Below are positions 1-4,799 of a stretch of DNA of 5,980 nucleotides, piece by piece. The stretch lies in the NCBI GenBank assembly GCA_003819975.1, contig RPPU01000309.1:1-5980 (forward strand), written 5' to 3'. Under the pieces are notes generated by a model, which was not told the origin of the DNA, made no database searches, and saw only the letters and a program-made list of their open reading frames with translations. The translations under genes were made by a program, and so were the position numbers. This stretch comes from Desulfobacteraceae bacterium (lineage in GTDB: Bacteria > Desulfobacterota > DSM-4660 > Desulfatiglandales > HGW-15). Each line of letters opens with the position of its first letter. The stretch's first letter is position 1.

Positions 1-1452
1 ATCGGCGACGGGTCCATGACCGGCGGCATGGCTTTTGAAGGCTTGAATCAGGCCGGAGACAGCGAAAAAGATCTGATCGTGGTCCTGAACGACAATGCCA
101 TGTCCATTGCTCCCAATGTGGGCGCCTTTTCCTCCTATCTCAGCCGCAAACTGACTAGTAAGCGCATCAATAATTTTCGAAAAGATCTCGTGAATTTTTT
201 AAAGTCCTTTCCGGGCACGGGCGAGAATATCCTGAACTTGGTGCGTAAAAGCGAAGAGTCCATCATGACCTTTTTTACCCCGGGCATGCTCTTCGAGGCT
301 TTCAAGTTTCGCTATGTCGGCCCGTTGCCGGGTCACCGCTTGGATACGTTGATCGAGACCTTCAACAATACGCTCCATCTGCAAGGGCCGGTGTTGGTGC
401 ATGTTTTGACCACCAAAGGCAAGGGGTATAGTCCGGCCGAGAAAGACCCCTGCTACTTTCACGGGGTGGGGTGTTTCGACATCGACACCGGGTCGCCGGC
501 CCAATCGGCAATCAAGACCGTGCCGACCTACACCGAAGTCTTCGGCGAGAGCATGGTGGAACTCGGGCGCGAAAATAAAAAACTGTTCGCCATTACCGCG
601 GCCATGCCCGAGGGCACGGGTTTGAATAAATTTTCCGAGATTTTTCCGGAACGTTTTTTGGATGTCGGCATTGCGGAACAACATGCCGTGACGTTCGCGG
701 CCGGCTTGGCCACGGAGGGCTACCGGCCGGTGGTGGCTATTTATTCCACTTTTCTGCAGCGGGCGTTCGACCAGATCATTCATGATGTCTGTCTGCCCAA
801 CCTGCCGGTCGTTTTTTGCATCGACCGGGCCGGCTTGGTGGGAGAAGACGGGCCCACCCATCACGGTCATTTTGACGTGACCTATTTGCGCAGCCTCCCC
901 AATCTGACCTTTATGGCTCCCAAAGACGAGAATGAATTGCGGCATATGCTTTTCACGGCTTTGCAGCAACCGGGTCCGGTCGCCATCCGTTATGCCCGGG
1001 GCAAAGCAGTGGGCGTTCCCCTCGATCCGGAGTGCCGGCTGATTCCGATCGGCCAAGCCGAATGGCTCAAGCCGGGCAAGGATCTCCTGATTATTGCGCT
1101 CGGGAACATGGTCATGCCGGCCTGGGAAGCGGCCCGTGAATTGGAAGCGGAAGGTTTTTCAGTCGGGGTCGTCAATGGCCGCTTCATCAAACCGTTGGAT
1201 CCGCAATTGGCCGAATGGGTCAAAGTCTGCGGCAAGGTTTTGATCGTGGAAGACAATATCCGTCAAGGGGGATTCGGCAGTGCGGTCCTTGAGCTTTTTC
1301 AGGATCTGGGCTTCGGATTTCCACGCATCCGCCGGATGGGACTGCCGGATAAATTCGTGGAACATGGACCTCCGGATCTTTTAAGAAGCCTTTACGGCCT
1401 GGATCGAGCCGGGATCATGAAGGAGGCCCGCGATCTCTGCCGGCAAGCCTGA
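1..1452 (+). CDS. dxs: 1-deoxy-D-xylulose-5-phosphate synthase, 5'-truncated by window edge
   Basis: Cytosolic thiamine-diphosphate enzyme that condenses pyruvate and glyceraldehyde 3-phosphate to DXP, the first step of the MEP isoprenoid pathway. The frame is open from base 1, and 483 residues are visible. The E. coli enzyme has about 620, so roughly the first 150 are missing. Visible residue 2 begins the ThDP/Mg motif GDGSMTGGMAFEGLN, continued by VVLNDN. The YxGPxxGH segment follows near residues 105-112; its usual acidic residue before GH is Pro here (GPLPGH). The pyrimidine-binding domain contains DVGIAEQHAV, whose Glu (about residue 226) is the ThDP-activating glutamate, and DGPTHHG near 283-289. 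The transketolase C-terminal domain ends with VVNGRFIKPLD and IGLPD-like MGLPDKF. Every key motif is intact. In many Desulfobacterota dxs is followed by tlyA, as here. No promoter is visible because the 5' end is missing. Confidence 0.97.
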   Translation: MGDGSMTGGMAFEGLNQAGDSEKDLIVVLNDNAMSIAPNVGAFSSYLSRKLTSKRINNFRKDLVNFLKSFPGTGENILNLVRKSEESIMTFFTPGMLFEAFKFRYVGPLPGHRLDTLIETFNNTLHLQGPVLVHVLTTKGKGYSPAEKDPCYFHGVGCFDIDTGSPAQSAIKTVPTYTEVFGESMVELGRENKKLFAITAAMPEGTGLNKFSEIFPERFLDVGIAEQHAVTFAAGLATEGYRPVVAIYSTFLQRAFDQIIHDVCLPNLPVVFCIDRAGLVGEDGPTHHGHFDVTYLRSLPNLTFMAPKDENELRHMLFTALQQPGPVAIRYARGKAVGVPLDPECRLIPIGQAEWLKPGKDLLIIALGNMVMPAWEAARELEAEGFSVGVVNGRFIKPLDPQLAEWVKVCGKVLIVEDNIRQGGFGSAVLELFQDLGFGFPRIRRMGLPDKFVEHGPPDLLRSLYGLDRAGIMKEARDLCRQA

Positions 1453-1453
1453 A

Positions 1454-1490
1454 TTTTTTTTGATCCCGAAAAACATGGGATCAAAAAAAA
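1454..1490. repeat. Perfect 14-bp inverted repeat just after dxs (T8GATCCC / GGGATCA8)
   Basis: T8-GATCCC (1454-1467) pairs perfectly with GGGATC-A8 (1477-1490) around a 9-base loop, starting two bases after the dxs stop. The T tract lies on the 5' side of the stem and the A tract on the 3' side, on both strands. This is the reverse of a canonical intrinsic terminator, so I call it an inverted repeat that may stabilise or cap the dxs 3' end rather than a terminator. Confidence 0.75.
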
Positions 1491-1495
1491 TATGA

Positions 1496-1516
1496 TTCCG
1501 GCGGAAGCCGCCGGAA
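1496..1516. repeat. GC-rich 9-bp inverted repeat with AAG loop
   Basis: TTCCGGCGG (1496-1504) and CCGCCGGAA (1508-1516) are perfect reverse complements separated by AAG. No T tract follows. It may act as an mRNA 3'-end stabiliser or a REP-like element. The TTCCGG...CCGGAA edges also occur in the dyad array near 2701-2716. Confidence 0.65.
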
Positions 1517-1528
1517 CAAGAACCATAT

Positions 1529-1559
1529 GGCGATTGACGGGTTGATCGCCGACTTTTTT
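1529..1559 (+). terminator. Possible intrinsic terminator downstream of dxs
   Basis: GGCGAT (1529-1534) pairs with ATCGCC (1545-1550) around a 10-base loop, followed by GAC and six T. The stem is only 6 bp and three bases separate it from the T run, so termination would be partial. An overlapping alternative fold pairs GCCGA and T6 (1548-1559) with A6 and TCGGC (1569-1579). If it works, tlyA would need its own promoter or depend on read-through. Confidence 0.35.
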
Positions 1560-1659
1560 CCGGTCGACAAAAAATCGGCACCATGCGGAAGCTAAGCGCC
1601 CAGGGGCGGAAGAACGGACGTAGGGGATTTTAATATTCGCTCATAACTTCGTGTCTTCT

Positions 1660-1707
1660 CGTCACCGGAGTAATTTCAAAGTCTTCTGCAACGACGTCCT
1701 GGTGACG
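1660..1707. repeat. Long-armed inverted repeat in the tlyA leader
   Basis: CGTCACC followed by GGA (1660-1669) pairs with TCC, one bulged T, then GGTGACG (1697-1707). The loop is about 27 bases and the element ends some 30 bases before the tlyA start. GTCTTCT occurs twice, at 1653-1659 and 1681-1687. No T tract follows. I recognise no riboswitch here. It may be a decayed dispersed repeat or a structured leader. Confidence 0.4.
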
Positions 1708-1725
1708 AAAAAAATCTTAAATTCC

Positions 1726-1741
1726 AAGGTTTAATGAATTG
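1726..1741 (+). promoter_or_regulatory. Ribosome binding site deciding a TTG start for tlyA
   Basis: AAGG at 1726-1729 lies 9 bases before TTG at 1739. The nearby ATG at 1734 is out of frame and hits TGA after one more codon (ATG AAT TGA). In the tlyA frame there is a TAA at 1718-1720, and no ATG or GTG lies between it and the TTG. Translation from the TTG gives MKQRLDLRLV, the normal TlyA N-terminus. Confidence 0.75.
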
Positions 1742-2467
1742 AAGCAGCGCCTGGACTTACGCTTGGTTGAATTGGGGATGGCCGAAAGCCTTGAAAAAGC
1801 CCAAGCCCTGATCATGGCCGGTTTGGTGGAAGTGAACGGCCAGCCGGCGCAGAAAGCGGGCCAGGTTTTCCCCGAATCCGCAACGATCATTCTCAAAAAA
1901 AACAATCTCCCTTATGTCAGTCGCGGCGGCCTGAAATTAGCCGGTGCTCTTGAAGCATTCGGGATTGATGTCCAAGACAAAGTTGTGCTCGATGTGGGCG
2001 CTTCCACGGGCGGTTTTACCGACTGCCTGCTCCAAAAAGGAGCGGCCAAGGTCATTGCCGTGGATGTGGGTTACGGCCAATTGCACTGGAAATTGCGCCA
2101 GGACCCCAGGGTCCAGGTGCTTGAAAAGCAAAACATTCGTTTCCTGGGCCCGGAAAAATTAAAAGAGCCTCTCCGGGGAGCAGTCATAGATGTCTCTTTT
2201 ATTTCGCTTAAACTGGTTTTGCCGAATGTGGCCCGGCTATTGGAGCCCGATTCCTTTATCATCGCTTTGATCAAACCCCAATTCGAAGTAGGTAAAGGCC
2301 TGGTGGGCAAAGGCGGGGTGGTGCGCGACGCGGCCCTGCATCAACAGGTTGTTAAGGAATTAATCGATTTTTGCACGGAAGCCGGCTGGGCTGTGCAAGG
2401 TTTGATTGAATCCCCGATACTGGGTCCCAAGGGCAATAAGGAATTTTTGATTTATTTGGGCACTTAG
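1739..2467 (+). CDS. tlyA: TlyA family rRNA (cytidine-2'-O)-methyltransferase
   Basis: Cytosolic SAM-dependent 2'-O-methyltransferase of ribosomal RNA. Characterised members methylate 23S C1920, and the longer type also methylates 16S C1409; older annotations call it hemolysin A. It has 242 residues, close to the shorter family type. An S4 RNA-binding domain covers about residues 1-52 (RLDLRLVELG, AGLVEVNGQ). The hinge YVSRGGLKL follows near 59-67. The FtsJ-like methyltransferase fold has its SAM loop DVGASTGGFTDCLLQ at 85-99, VIAVDVGYGQL at 105-115, VIDVSFIS around 149-156, IKPQFEVGK at 178-186 and GNKEF near 232-236. Lys66, Asp151, Lys179 and Glu235 fit the K-D-K-E tetrad of 2'-O-methyltransferases. 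The start is TTG (see RBS entry). It lies 286 bases after dxs on the same strand, so cotranscription is plausible but not shown. Confidence 0.95.
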   Translation: MKQRLDLRLVELGMAESLEKAQALIMAGLVEVNGQPAQKAGQVFPESATIILKKNNLPYVSRGGLKLAGALEAFGIDVQDKVVLDVGASTGGFTDCLLQKGAAKVIAVDVGYGQLHWKLRQDPRVQVLEKQNIRFLGPEKLKEPLRGAVIDVSFISLKLVLPNVARLLEPDSFIIALIKPQFEVGKGLVGKGGVVRDAALHQQVVKELIDFCTEAGWAVQGLIESPILGPKGNKEFLIYLGT

Positions 2468-2646
2468 GCTCTTAGCTTCCGAACCTCGACACGGGGGTTT
2501 CTAAAAAGCGGCCTTTTAATCATGATTAGATTCTCAAGCTCCGGCATTAATAAAATGTATTTTTAAAGATCCCGGGTTGTCGATAAGTGAAAACCGAATA
2601 ATCGATCGACTTGTCGTCGTACGGGCTTATTCCGGCGTTTTTCGCT
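2468..2646. other. Non-coding spacer between tlyA and the dyad array
   Basis: No convincing gene is visible; the short reading frames on both strands have no recognisable composition or motif. There is a weak hairpin AAAAG-CGGC-CTTTT at 2506-2517, not a strong terminator for tlyA. Immediately after it comes a perfect 12-bp palindrome, TAATCATGATTA (2517-2528). ATTCCGG at 2629-2635 resembles a half-site of the array that follows but is out of its 22-base phase. Confidence 0.5.
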
Positions 2647-2726
2647 GGAACTCTTGTTCCGGTACACTGGAACTCCTGTTCCGGTACACTGGAACTTCTG
2701 TTCCGGTCGGCCGGAATTCATGTTTT
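2647..2726 (+). promoter_or_regulatory. Array of 22-bp-spaced GGAAC-N4-GTTCC dyads, probable enhancer-binding-protein site
   Basis: Three dyads are directly readable: GGAACTCTTGTTCC (2647-2660), GGAACTCCTGTTCC (2669-2682) and GGAACTTCTGTTCC (2691-2704). The first two are followed by the same spacer, GGTACACT. A fourth, degenerate copy is in phase at 2713-2726 (GGAATTCATGTTTT, 9 of 14 bases shared with copy 3). The period is exactly 22 bases, about two helical turns, so bound dimers would sit on one face of the DNA. Dyad centres lie about 190-235 bases upstream of the start site predicted from the sigma-54 promoter, a normal distance for upstream activating sequences. The variable N4 between fixed arms argues for protein recognition. 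Alternatively, GAAC-N4-GTTC is also the core of the Gram-positive-type LexA box. Confidence 0.7.
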
Positions 2727-2746
2727 TTCGATCCTGTCGAAAAAAC
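2722..2746. repeat. Perfect 10-bp inverted repeat GTTTTTTCGA / TCGAAAAAAC
   Basis: Arms 2722-2731 and 2737-2746 flank a 5-base loop (TCCTG). The T run is 5' and the A run is 3', as in the repeat after dxs at 1454-1490. The element abuts the degenerate fourth array copy and lies between the array and the sigma-54 promoter. Its role is unknown; the A/T tracts could bend DNA. Confidence 0.6.
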
Positions 2747-2861
2747 ATTTGATGTCAATCCCCTGACAGATGAATAAAGGCTTGTTTTTCCCTAAGACCT
2801 ATCTTATATATAACATATTGAATAAGCTTATTTATTTACCAAAAAAATCGGCTTGTTCATT

Positions 2862-2879
2862 TTGGCACGGTTCCTGCTT
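2862..2879 (+). promoter_or_regulatory. Sigma-54 (RpoN) -24/-12 promoter for the Hpt gene
   Basis: TTGGCACGGTTCCTGCT matches the RpoN consensus YTGGCACGrNNNTTGCW at all fixed positions except one (CTGC for TTGC). The -24 GG is at 2864-2865 and the -12 GC at 2876-2877, with exactly 10 bases between, as required. Transcription should start near 2889, giving a leader of about 34 bases. The RBS AAGGA (2910-2914) lies 8 bases before the ATG. The AT-rich stretch between this promoter and the dyad array (about 2780-2860) could allow looping; I found only a weak IHF-like match, near 2742-2754. Confidence 0.85.
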
Positions 2880-2922
2880 TTATAAGCGATAGACAGAAAC
2901 AGCTTGGGAAAGGAAAATAGCG

Positions 2923-3303
2923 ATGTCCGATAATAAAGCTCAGGTCAGTGCGGTTGGTACGGGGAAAGAGACGGTTTTGCTCGATCTTGAAGCGGCTCTT
3001 GAGCGTACCATGGGGGATAAGGAGTTTTTACAAGAGCTGTTTCAGGAATTCATGCAGAACGCGCCAACCGATATTGAGACCATTCAAAGCCTTATAAGCG
3101 CGAAAGACGCGGATGGCGTGCGGCGCTTGGCTCATCGGATCAAAGGTTCGGCAGCCAACCTTAGCTTCCTGAAAGTGTCGGCTATTGCCCTGCTTCTGGA
3201 AAACGCGGGGCGGGATAACAATCTGGCTATCAGTGAAGGCCTGCTTAAAGAATTAGATGCGGCCATTCAGGAAACCAAAACCCACATCAGCAGCTTGATT
3301 TAA
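2923..3303 (+). CDS. Stand-alone Hpt (histidine phosphotransfer) domain protein
   Basis: Cytosolic phosphorelay intermediate that takes a phosphoryl group from a receiver domain and passes it to another. It has 126 residues and a single domain. About 20 N-terminal residues are variable, then the four-helix Hpt domain covers about 20-125. The signature AHRIKGSAANLSF starts at residue 70, with phospho-acceptor His71, the conserved Lys74-Gly75 and SAANL after it. There is no kinase, receiver or membrane segment, so partners must be encoded elsewhere. RBS AAGGA is 8 bases before the ATG. It is a single-gene unit, with the sigma-54 promoter upstream and a strong terminator 33 bases after the stop. 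Dependence on sigma-54 implies induction by an AAA+ activator. Which relay it serves cannot be told from sequence. Confidence 0.92.
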   Translation: MSDNKAQVSAVGTGKETVLLDLEAALERTMGDKEFLQELFQEFMQNAPTDIETIQSLISAKDADGVRRLAHRIKGSAANLSFLKVSAIALLLENAGRDNNLAISEGLLKELDAAIQETKTHISSLI

Positions 3304-3335
3304 CCCTCAGAATTTTAGACAGGATTTTTTTTCAA

Positions 3336-3373
3336 GGAATCCGACCCCGGATCAGGGTCGGATTCCATTTTTT
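3336..3373 (+). terminator. Strong intrinsic terminator after the Hpt gene
   Basis: GGAATCCGACCC (3336-3347) pairs perfectly with GGGTCGGATTCC (3355-3366) around a 7-base loop, and A plus six T (3368-3373) follow directly. This is a 12-bp GC-containing stem with canonical geometry. A second T run upstream (3325-3332) could give some function for minus-strand transcripts. Confidence 0.92.
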
Positions 3374-3417
3374 AAGCCGTAAGAATCTATTAATCAGAGC
3401 GAAGAAAATCCCCAGTC

Positions 3418-3450
3418 TAAAAATCGACGCCTTTTTCGGGGTGATTTTTA
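3418..3450 (-). terminator. Possible terminator for the minus-strand PxxKW gene
   Basis: TAAAAATC (3418-3425) pairs with GATTTTTA (3443-3450) around a 17-base loop, 36 bases beyond the stop of the minus-strand gene. Read on the minus strand the distal arm supplies GATTTTTA. The stem is mostly A/T and the loop is long, so this is weak. A flanking CCCC (3410-3413) and GGGG (3438-3441) may give an alternative fold. Confidence 0.35.
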
Positions 3451-3485
3451 AGCTATAAAAGGGGATCTGTCGCTCGGTCCGGATC

Positions 3486-3764
3486 TTAATGGGTACCGCG
3501 TTTAGAAGCTTTCAAAGGATTTACCTTTTTAGCCGGGGTTGCGGCGGCCACTTTGATATTGGTGGCCATGGAGCAGTTTCCAAATCGCCACTTAACCGTA
3601 GGATCGGGGAAAACGAGGCAAAATTTACCTTTGGGAAATTCTTTAACCCTTTGACATCCTTCGCATTTTTCGATAATCGGGTTACAGGAGCCGCCATTGA
3701 ACTGGCAACCGTTTTTGCTCATAAAAGAGCATTCCACGCCTTCTTTTACACTTGTGCAAACCAT
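3486..3764 (-). CDS. PxxKW family cysteine-rich small protein
   Basis: A 92-residue protein of unknown function matching the PxxKW cysteine-rich family as I recall it from Desulfobacterota. It begins MVCTSVKEGVECSFM, has a KNGCQFNGGSC stretch, then CEGC (34-37), and the naming motif PTVKW at 55-59 within VFPDPTVKW. Eight cysteines (3, 12, 20, 27, 34, 37, 49, 64) suggest bound metal (Zn or Fe-S), an inference only. Residues 70-92 form an Ala/Pro/Lys-rich basic tail. There is no signal peptide or membrane segment, so it is probably cytosolic. I chose ATG at 3764: AAAGGA (3780-3775) lies 10 bases before it, whereas the upstream in-frame GTG at 3773 leaves only 1 base. It is transcribed alone, opposite to its neighbours, from a promoter near 3804-3833. 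Confidence 0.85.
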   Translation of the reverse strand: MVCTSVKEGVECSFMSKNGCQFNGGSCNPIIEKCEGCQRVKEFPKGKFCLVFPDPTVKWRFGNCSMATNIKVAAATPAKKVNPLKASKRGTH

Positions 3765-3803
3765 GGTGATCACATCCTTTCAACAAAATAAAATGAATCG
3801 AAG

Positions 3804-3833
3804 CTTATATCCTAATATTATTTCGTCTGTCAA
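3804..3833 (-). promoter_or_regulatory. Sigma-70-like promoter of the PxxKW gene
   Basis: On the minus strand a perfect -35 TTGACA (3833-3828) and a -10 TATAAG (3809-3804, 5 of 6) are separated by 18 bases. The predicted start near 3797 gives a leader of about 33 bases that contains AAAGGA at 3780-3775. A housekeeping-type promoter here contrasts with the sigma-54 promoter of the neighbouring Hpt gene. Confidence 0.7.
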
Positions 3834-4113
3834 TGAAAAAACTAAAATCATTTTTTTTGGAAAATCGGCGCCAAAATGGCCTTTTATCAAAGGGCAACCG
3901 GAAGGGTTGATAAAAAGGGGGAGGTTTTAAACTAAGTGAATAGAAGCCTAAAATCGGAAATCAATGAATTGATTTCGGAGCTCAATACGAAGATGTCAAT
4001 TCGTCCGTATGTAATCGGTTTATTTTAAGGTAAAAATTAATTTATTTCAATGCGTTATGTCTATATATAAAACCTTGCCAAACGGCAACGAGGCAGTATT
4101 ATATATTTTTTGA
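3834..4113. other. AT-rich non-coding stretch between the PxxKW promoter and the toxin-antitoxin operon
   Basis: No gene is supported; the reading frames here lack an RBS and recognisable composition. It holds an imperfect hairpin, TTTTATCAA (3882-3890) with TTGATAAAA (3907-3915), whose loop also contains CAACC. It also holds a near-palindrome at 3957-3976, a small ACGAA/TTCGT hairpin (3987-4004) and TTGCC-AAAC-GGCAA (4075-4088). I see no transposase remnants or tRNA. Confidence 0.5.
3957..3976. repeat. 20-bp near-palindrome GAAATCAAT-GA-ATTGATTTC
   Basis: Perfect 9-bp arms flank a 2-base centre. The tight centre suits a dimeric DNA-binding protein better than an RNA hairpin. It lies about 190 bases before the antitoxin ATG and about 125 bases upstream of the PxxKW -35 element. 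No regulator can be assigned. Confidence 0.55.
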
Positions 4114-4130
4114 ATATGATATCATATAAT
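4114..4130 (+). promoter_or_regulatory. Toxin-antitoxin promoter with overlapping palindromic operator
   Basis: A consensus -10 TATAAT is at 4125-4130. No good -35 exists at the usual distance (4102-4107 is TATATT). The perfect 14-bp palindrome ATATGATATCATAT (4114-4127) overlaps the -10, where binding of an antitoxin dimer or toxin-antitoxin complex would block RNA polymerase. Transcription should start near 4137, shortly before the GGAGG RBS at 4152-4156. The promoter and operator roles are inferred from position and symmetry. Confidence 0.6.
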
Positions 4131-4165
4131 GTAATCGGAAACTTTATGGATGGAGGATTTTCATC

Positions 4166-4390
4166 ATGCAGACCATCGATATTATTCAAGCTCAACAACA
4201 TTTTTCTGAGCTGATTGAAAAGACAATCAGCGGAGATGAAGTCCTGATAACAAAAGCCGGTCAACCGGTGGTTAAGCTTGTAGCCGTAAAGACGGCAGCG
4301 AAACAACGGCTTTTTGGCTCCGCAAAGGGCCTAATCAAAATATCCGATGATTTTGATGAGCCCCTCAATGATTTTAAGGAGTATATGTGA
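4166..4390 (+). CDS. Phd/YefM family antitoxin of a type II toxin-antitoxin pair
   Basis: A 74-residue antitoxin that should bind and neutralise the PIN toxin encoded next to it and repress its own operon. The N-terminal DNA-binding and dimerisation fold spans about 1-45: QTIDIIQAQQHFSELIEKTISGDEVLITKAGQPVVKLV follows the usual Phd pattern (helix with Ala/Gln-rich face, Gly-Asp/Glu turn, then I-T-x-x-G-x-P-V). The C-terminal toxin-binding tail has LFGSAKGLIKISDDFDEPLNDF, a pattern typical of antitoxins paired with PIN toxins. RBS GGAGG (4152-4156) is well spaced from the ATG. The stop TGA shares its A with the ATG of the toxin gene, indicating translational coupling. Functionally it is VapB-like, though its fold is Phd-type. 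Confidence 0.92.
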   Translation: MQTIDIIQAQQHFSELIEKTISGDEVLITKAGQPVVKLVAVKTAAKQRLFGSAKGLIKISDDFDEPLNDFKEYM

Positions 4391-4776
4391 TGCAGGCATT
4401 GCTGGACACTAGTAGCTTCCTTTGGTTCATCACCGATAATGAAAAAATCAGTGACAATGCCCGCACGTTCCTTGCTGATTTGGATAATGATTTAATTTTA
4501 AGCATTGCCAGTCTTTGGGAAATGGCCATCAAGATCAGCATTAATAAATTGGTTCTTATGCAACCCTTTGCGCAGTTGATTCCGGATCAATTGCAAAAAA
4601 ATAGGATTCGCCTCTTGCCCATTGAGACAAAACATCTCTCAATTCTTTTGACATTGCCATTTCACCATCGCGATCCGTTTGACCGACTCATCATGTCTCA
4701 AGCCATAGCTGAAGAAATCCCGTTAATCGGCAGCGATGCGATCTTCCAAAAATATAACGTTAAGCTGATTTGGTAA
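4390..4776 (+). CDS. vapC: VapC-like PIN-domain ribonuclease toxin
   Basis: A Mg-dependent endoribonuclease toxin of 128 residues whose targets (often tRNA or rRNA in characterised VapCs) cannot be read from sequence. The single PIN domain shows its acidic active-site set: Asp6 in LLDTSSFLW, Glu44 in SIASLWEMAIK, Asp95 and Asp98 in HHRDPFDRLI, and a late Asp116 in GSDAIF. The SLWE.AIK and HHRDPFDR motifs resemble the Sll0205-like PIN subgroup. All catalytic residues are present, so the toxin is probably active. I chose ATG at 4390 over GTG at 4387 because AAGGAG (4376-4381) is 8 bases away from the ATG and only 5 from the GTG. The ATG overlaps the antitoxin stop by one base. Two hairpins with T tracts follow. 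Confidence 0.93.
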   Translation: MQALLDTSSFLWFITDNEKISDNARTFLADLDNDLILSIASLWEMAIKISINKLVLMQPFAQLIPDQLQKNRIRLLPIETKHLSILLTLPFHHRDPFDRLIMSQAIAEEIPLIGSDAIFQKYNVKLIW

Positions 4777-4799
4777 ACGGCATCAGTAAGCCTGAAGAA

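Noticed and set aside
199..1056. Long minus-strand reading frame of 285 residues antisense to dxs
   Set aside because: It is a shadow of the GC-rich dxs codons, has no recognisable motif, and the plus strand carries all DXS catalytic motifs.
1454..1490. Intrinsic terminator directly after dxs
   Set aside because: The T tract is on the 5' arm and A's follow the stem on either strand, the reverse of what termination needs.
1944..2162. Second plus-strand frame and minus-strand frames within tlyA
   Set aside because: They are out-of-frame readings of tlyA with no independent start signal; the tlyA frame is complete and motif-rich.
2647..2704. Possible miniature CRISPR array
   Set aside because: The units are contiguous 22-base tandem repeats with no unique spacers of about 30 bases and no cas genes.
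2742..2754. IHF site between the dyad array and the sigma-54 promoter
   Set aside because: The best reverse-strand match to the IHF consensus lacks fixed positions at both ends, too weak to annotate.
2563..2777. Two overlapping short reading frames across the dyad array, one on each strand
   Set aside because: Their sequences are translations of the 22-base repeats with no RBS or domain; regulatory dyads explain the region better.
3489..3930. Plus-strand reading frames opposite and beyond the PxxKW gene
   Set aside because: The minus-strand product has the family motif, eight cysteines, an RBS and a promoter; the plus-strand frames have none of these.
4061..4306. Minus-strand frame overlapping the antitoxin promoter and gene
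   Set aside because: It runs against the antitoxin, which has a clear RBS, fold pattern and coupled toxin; no motif is seen on the minus strand.
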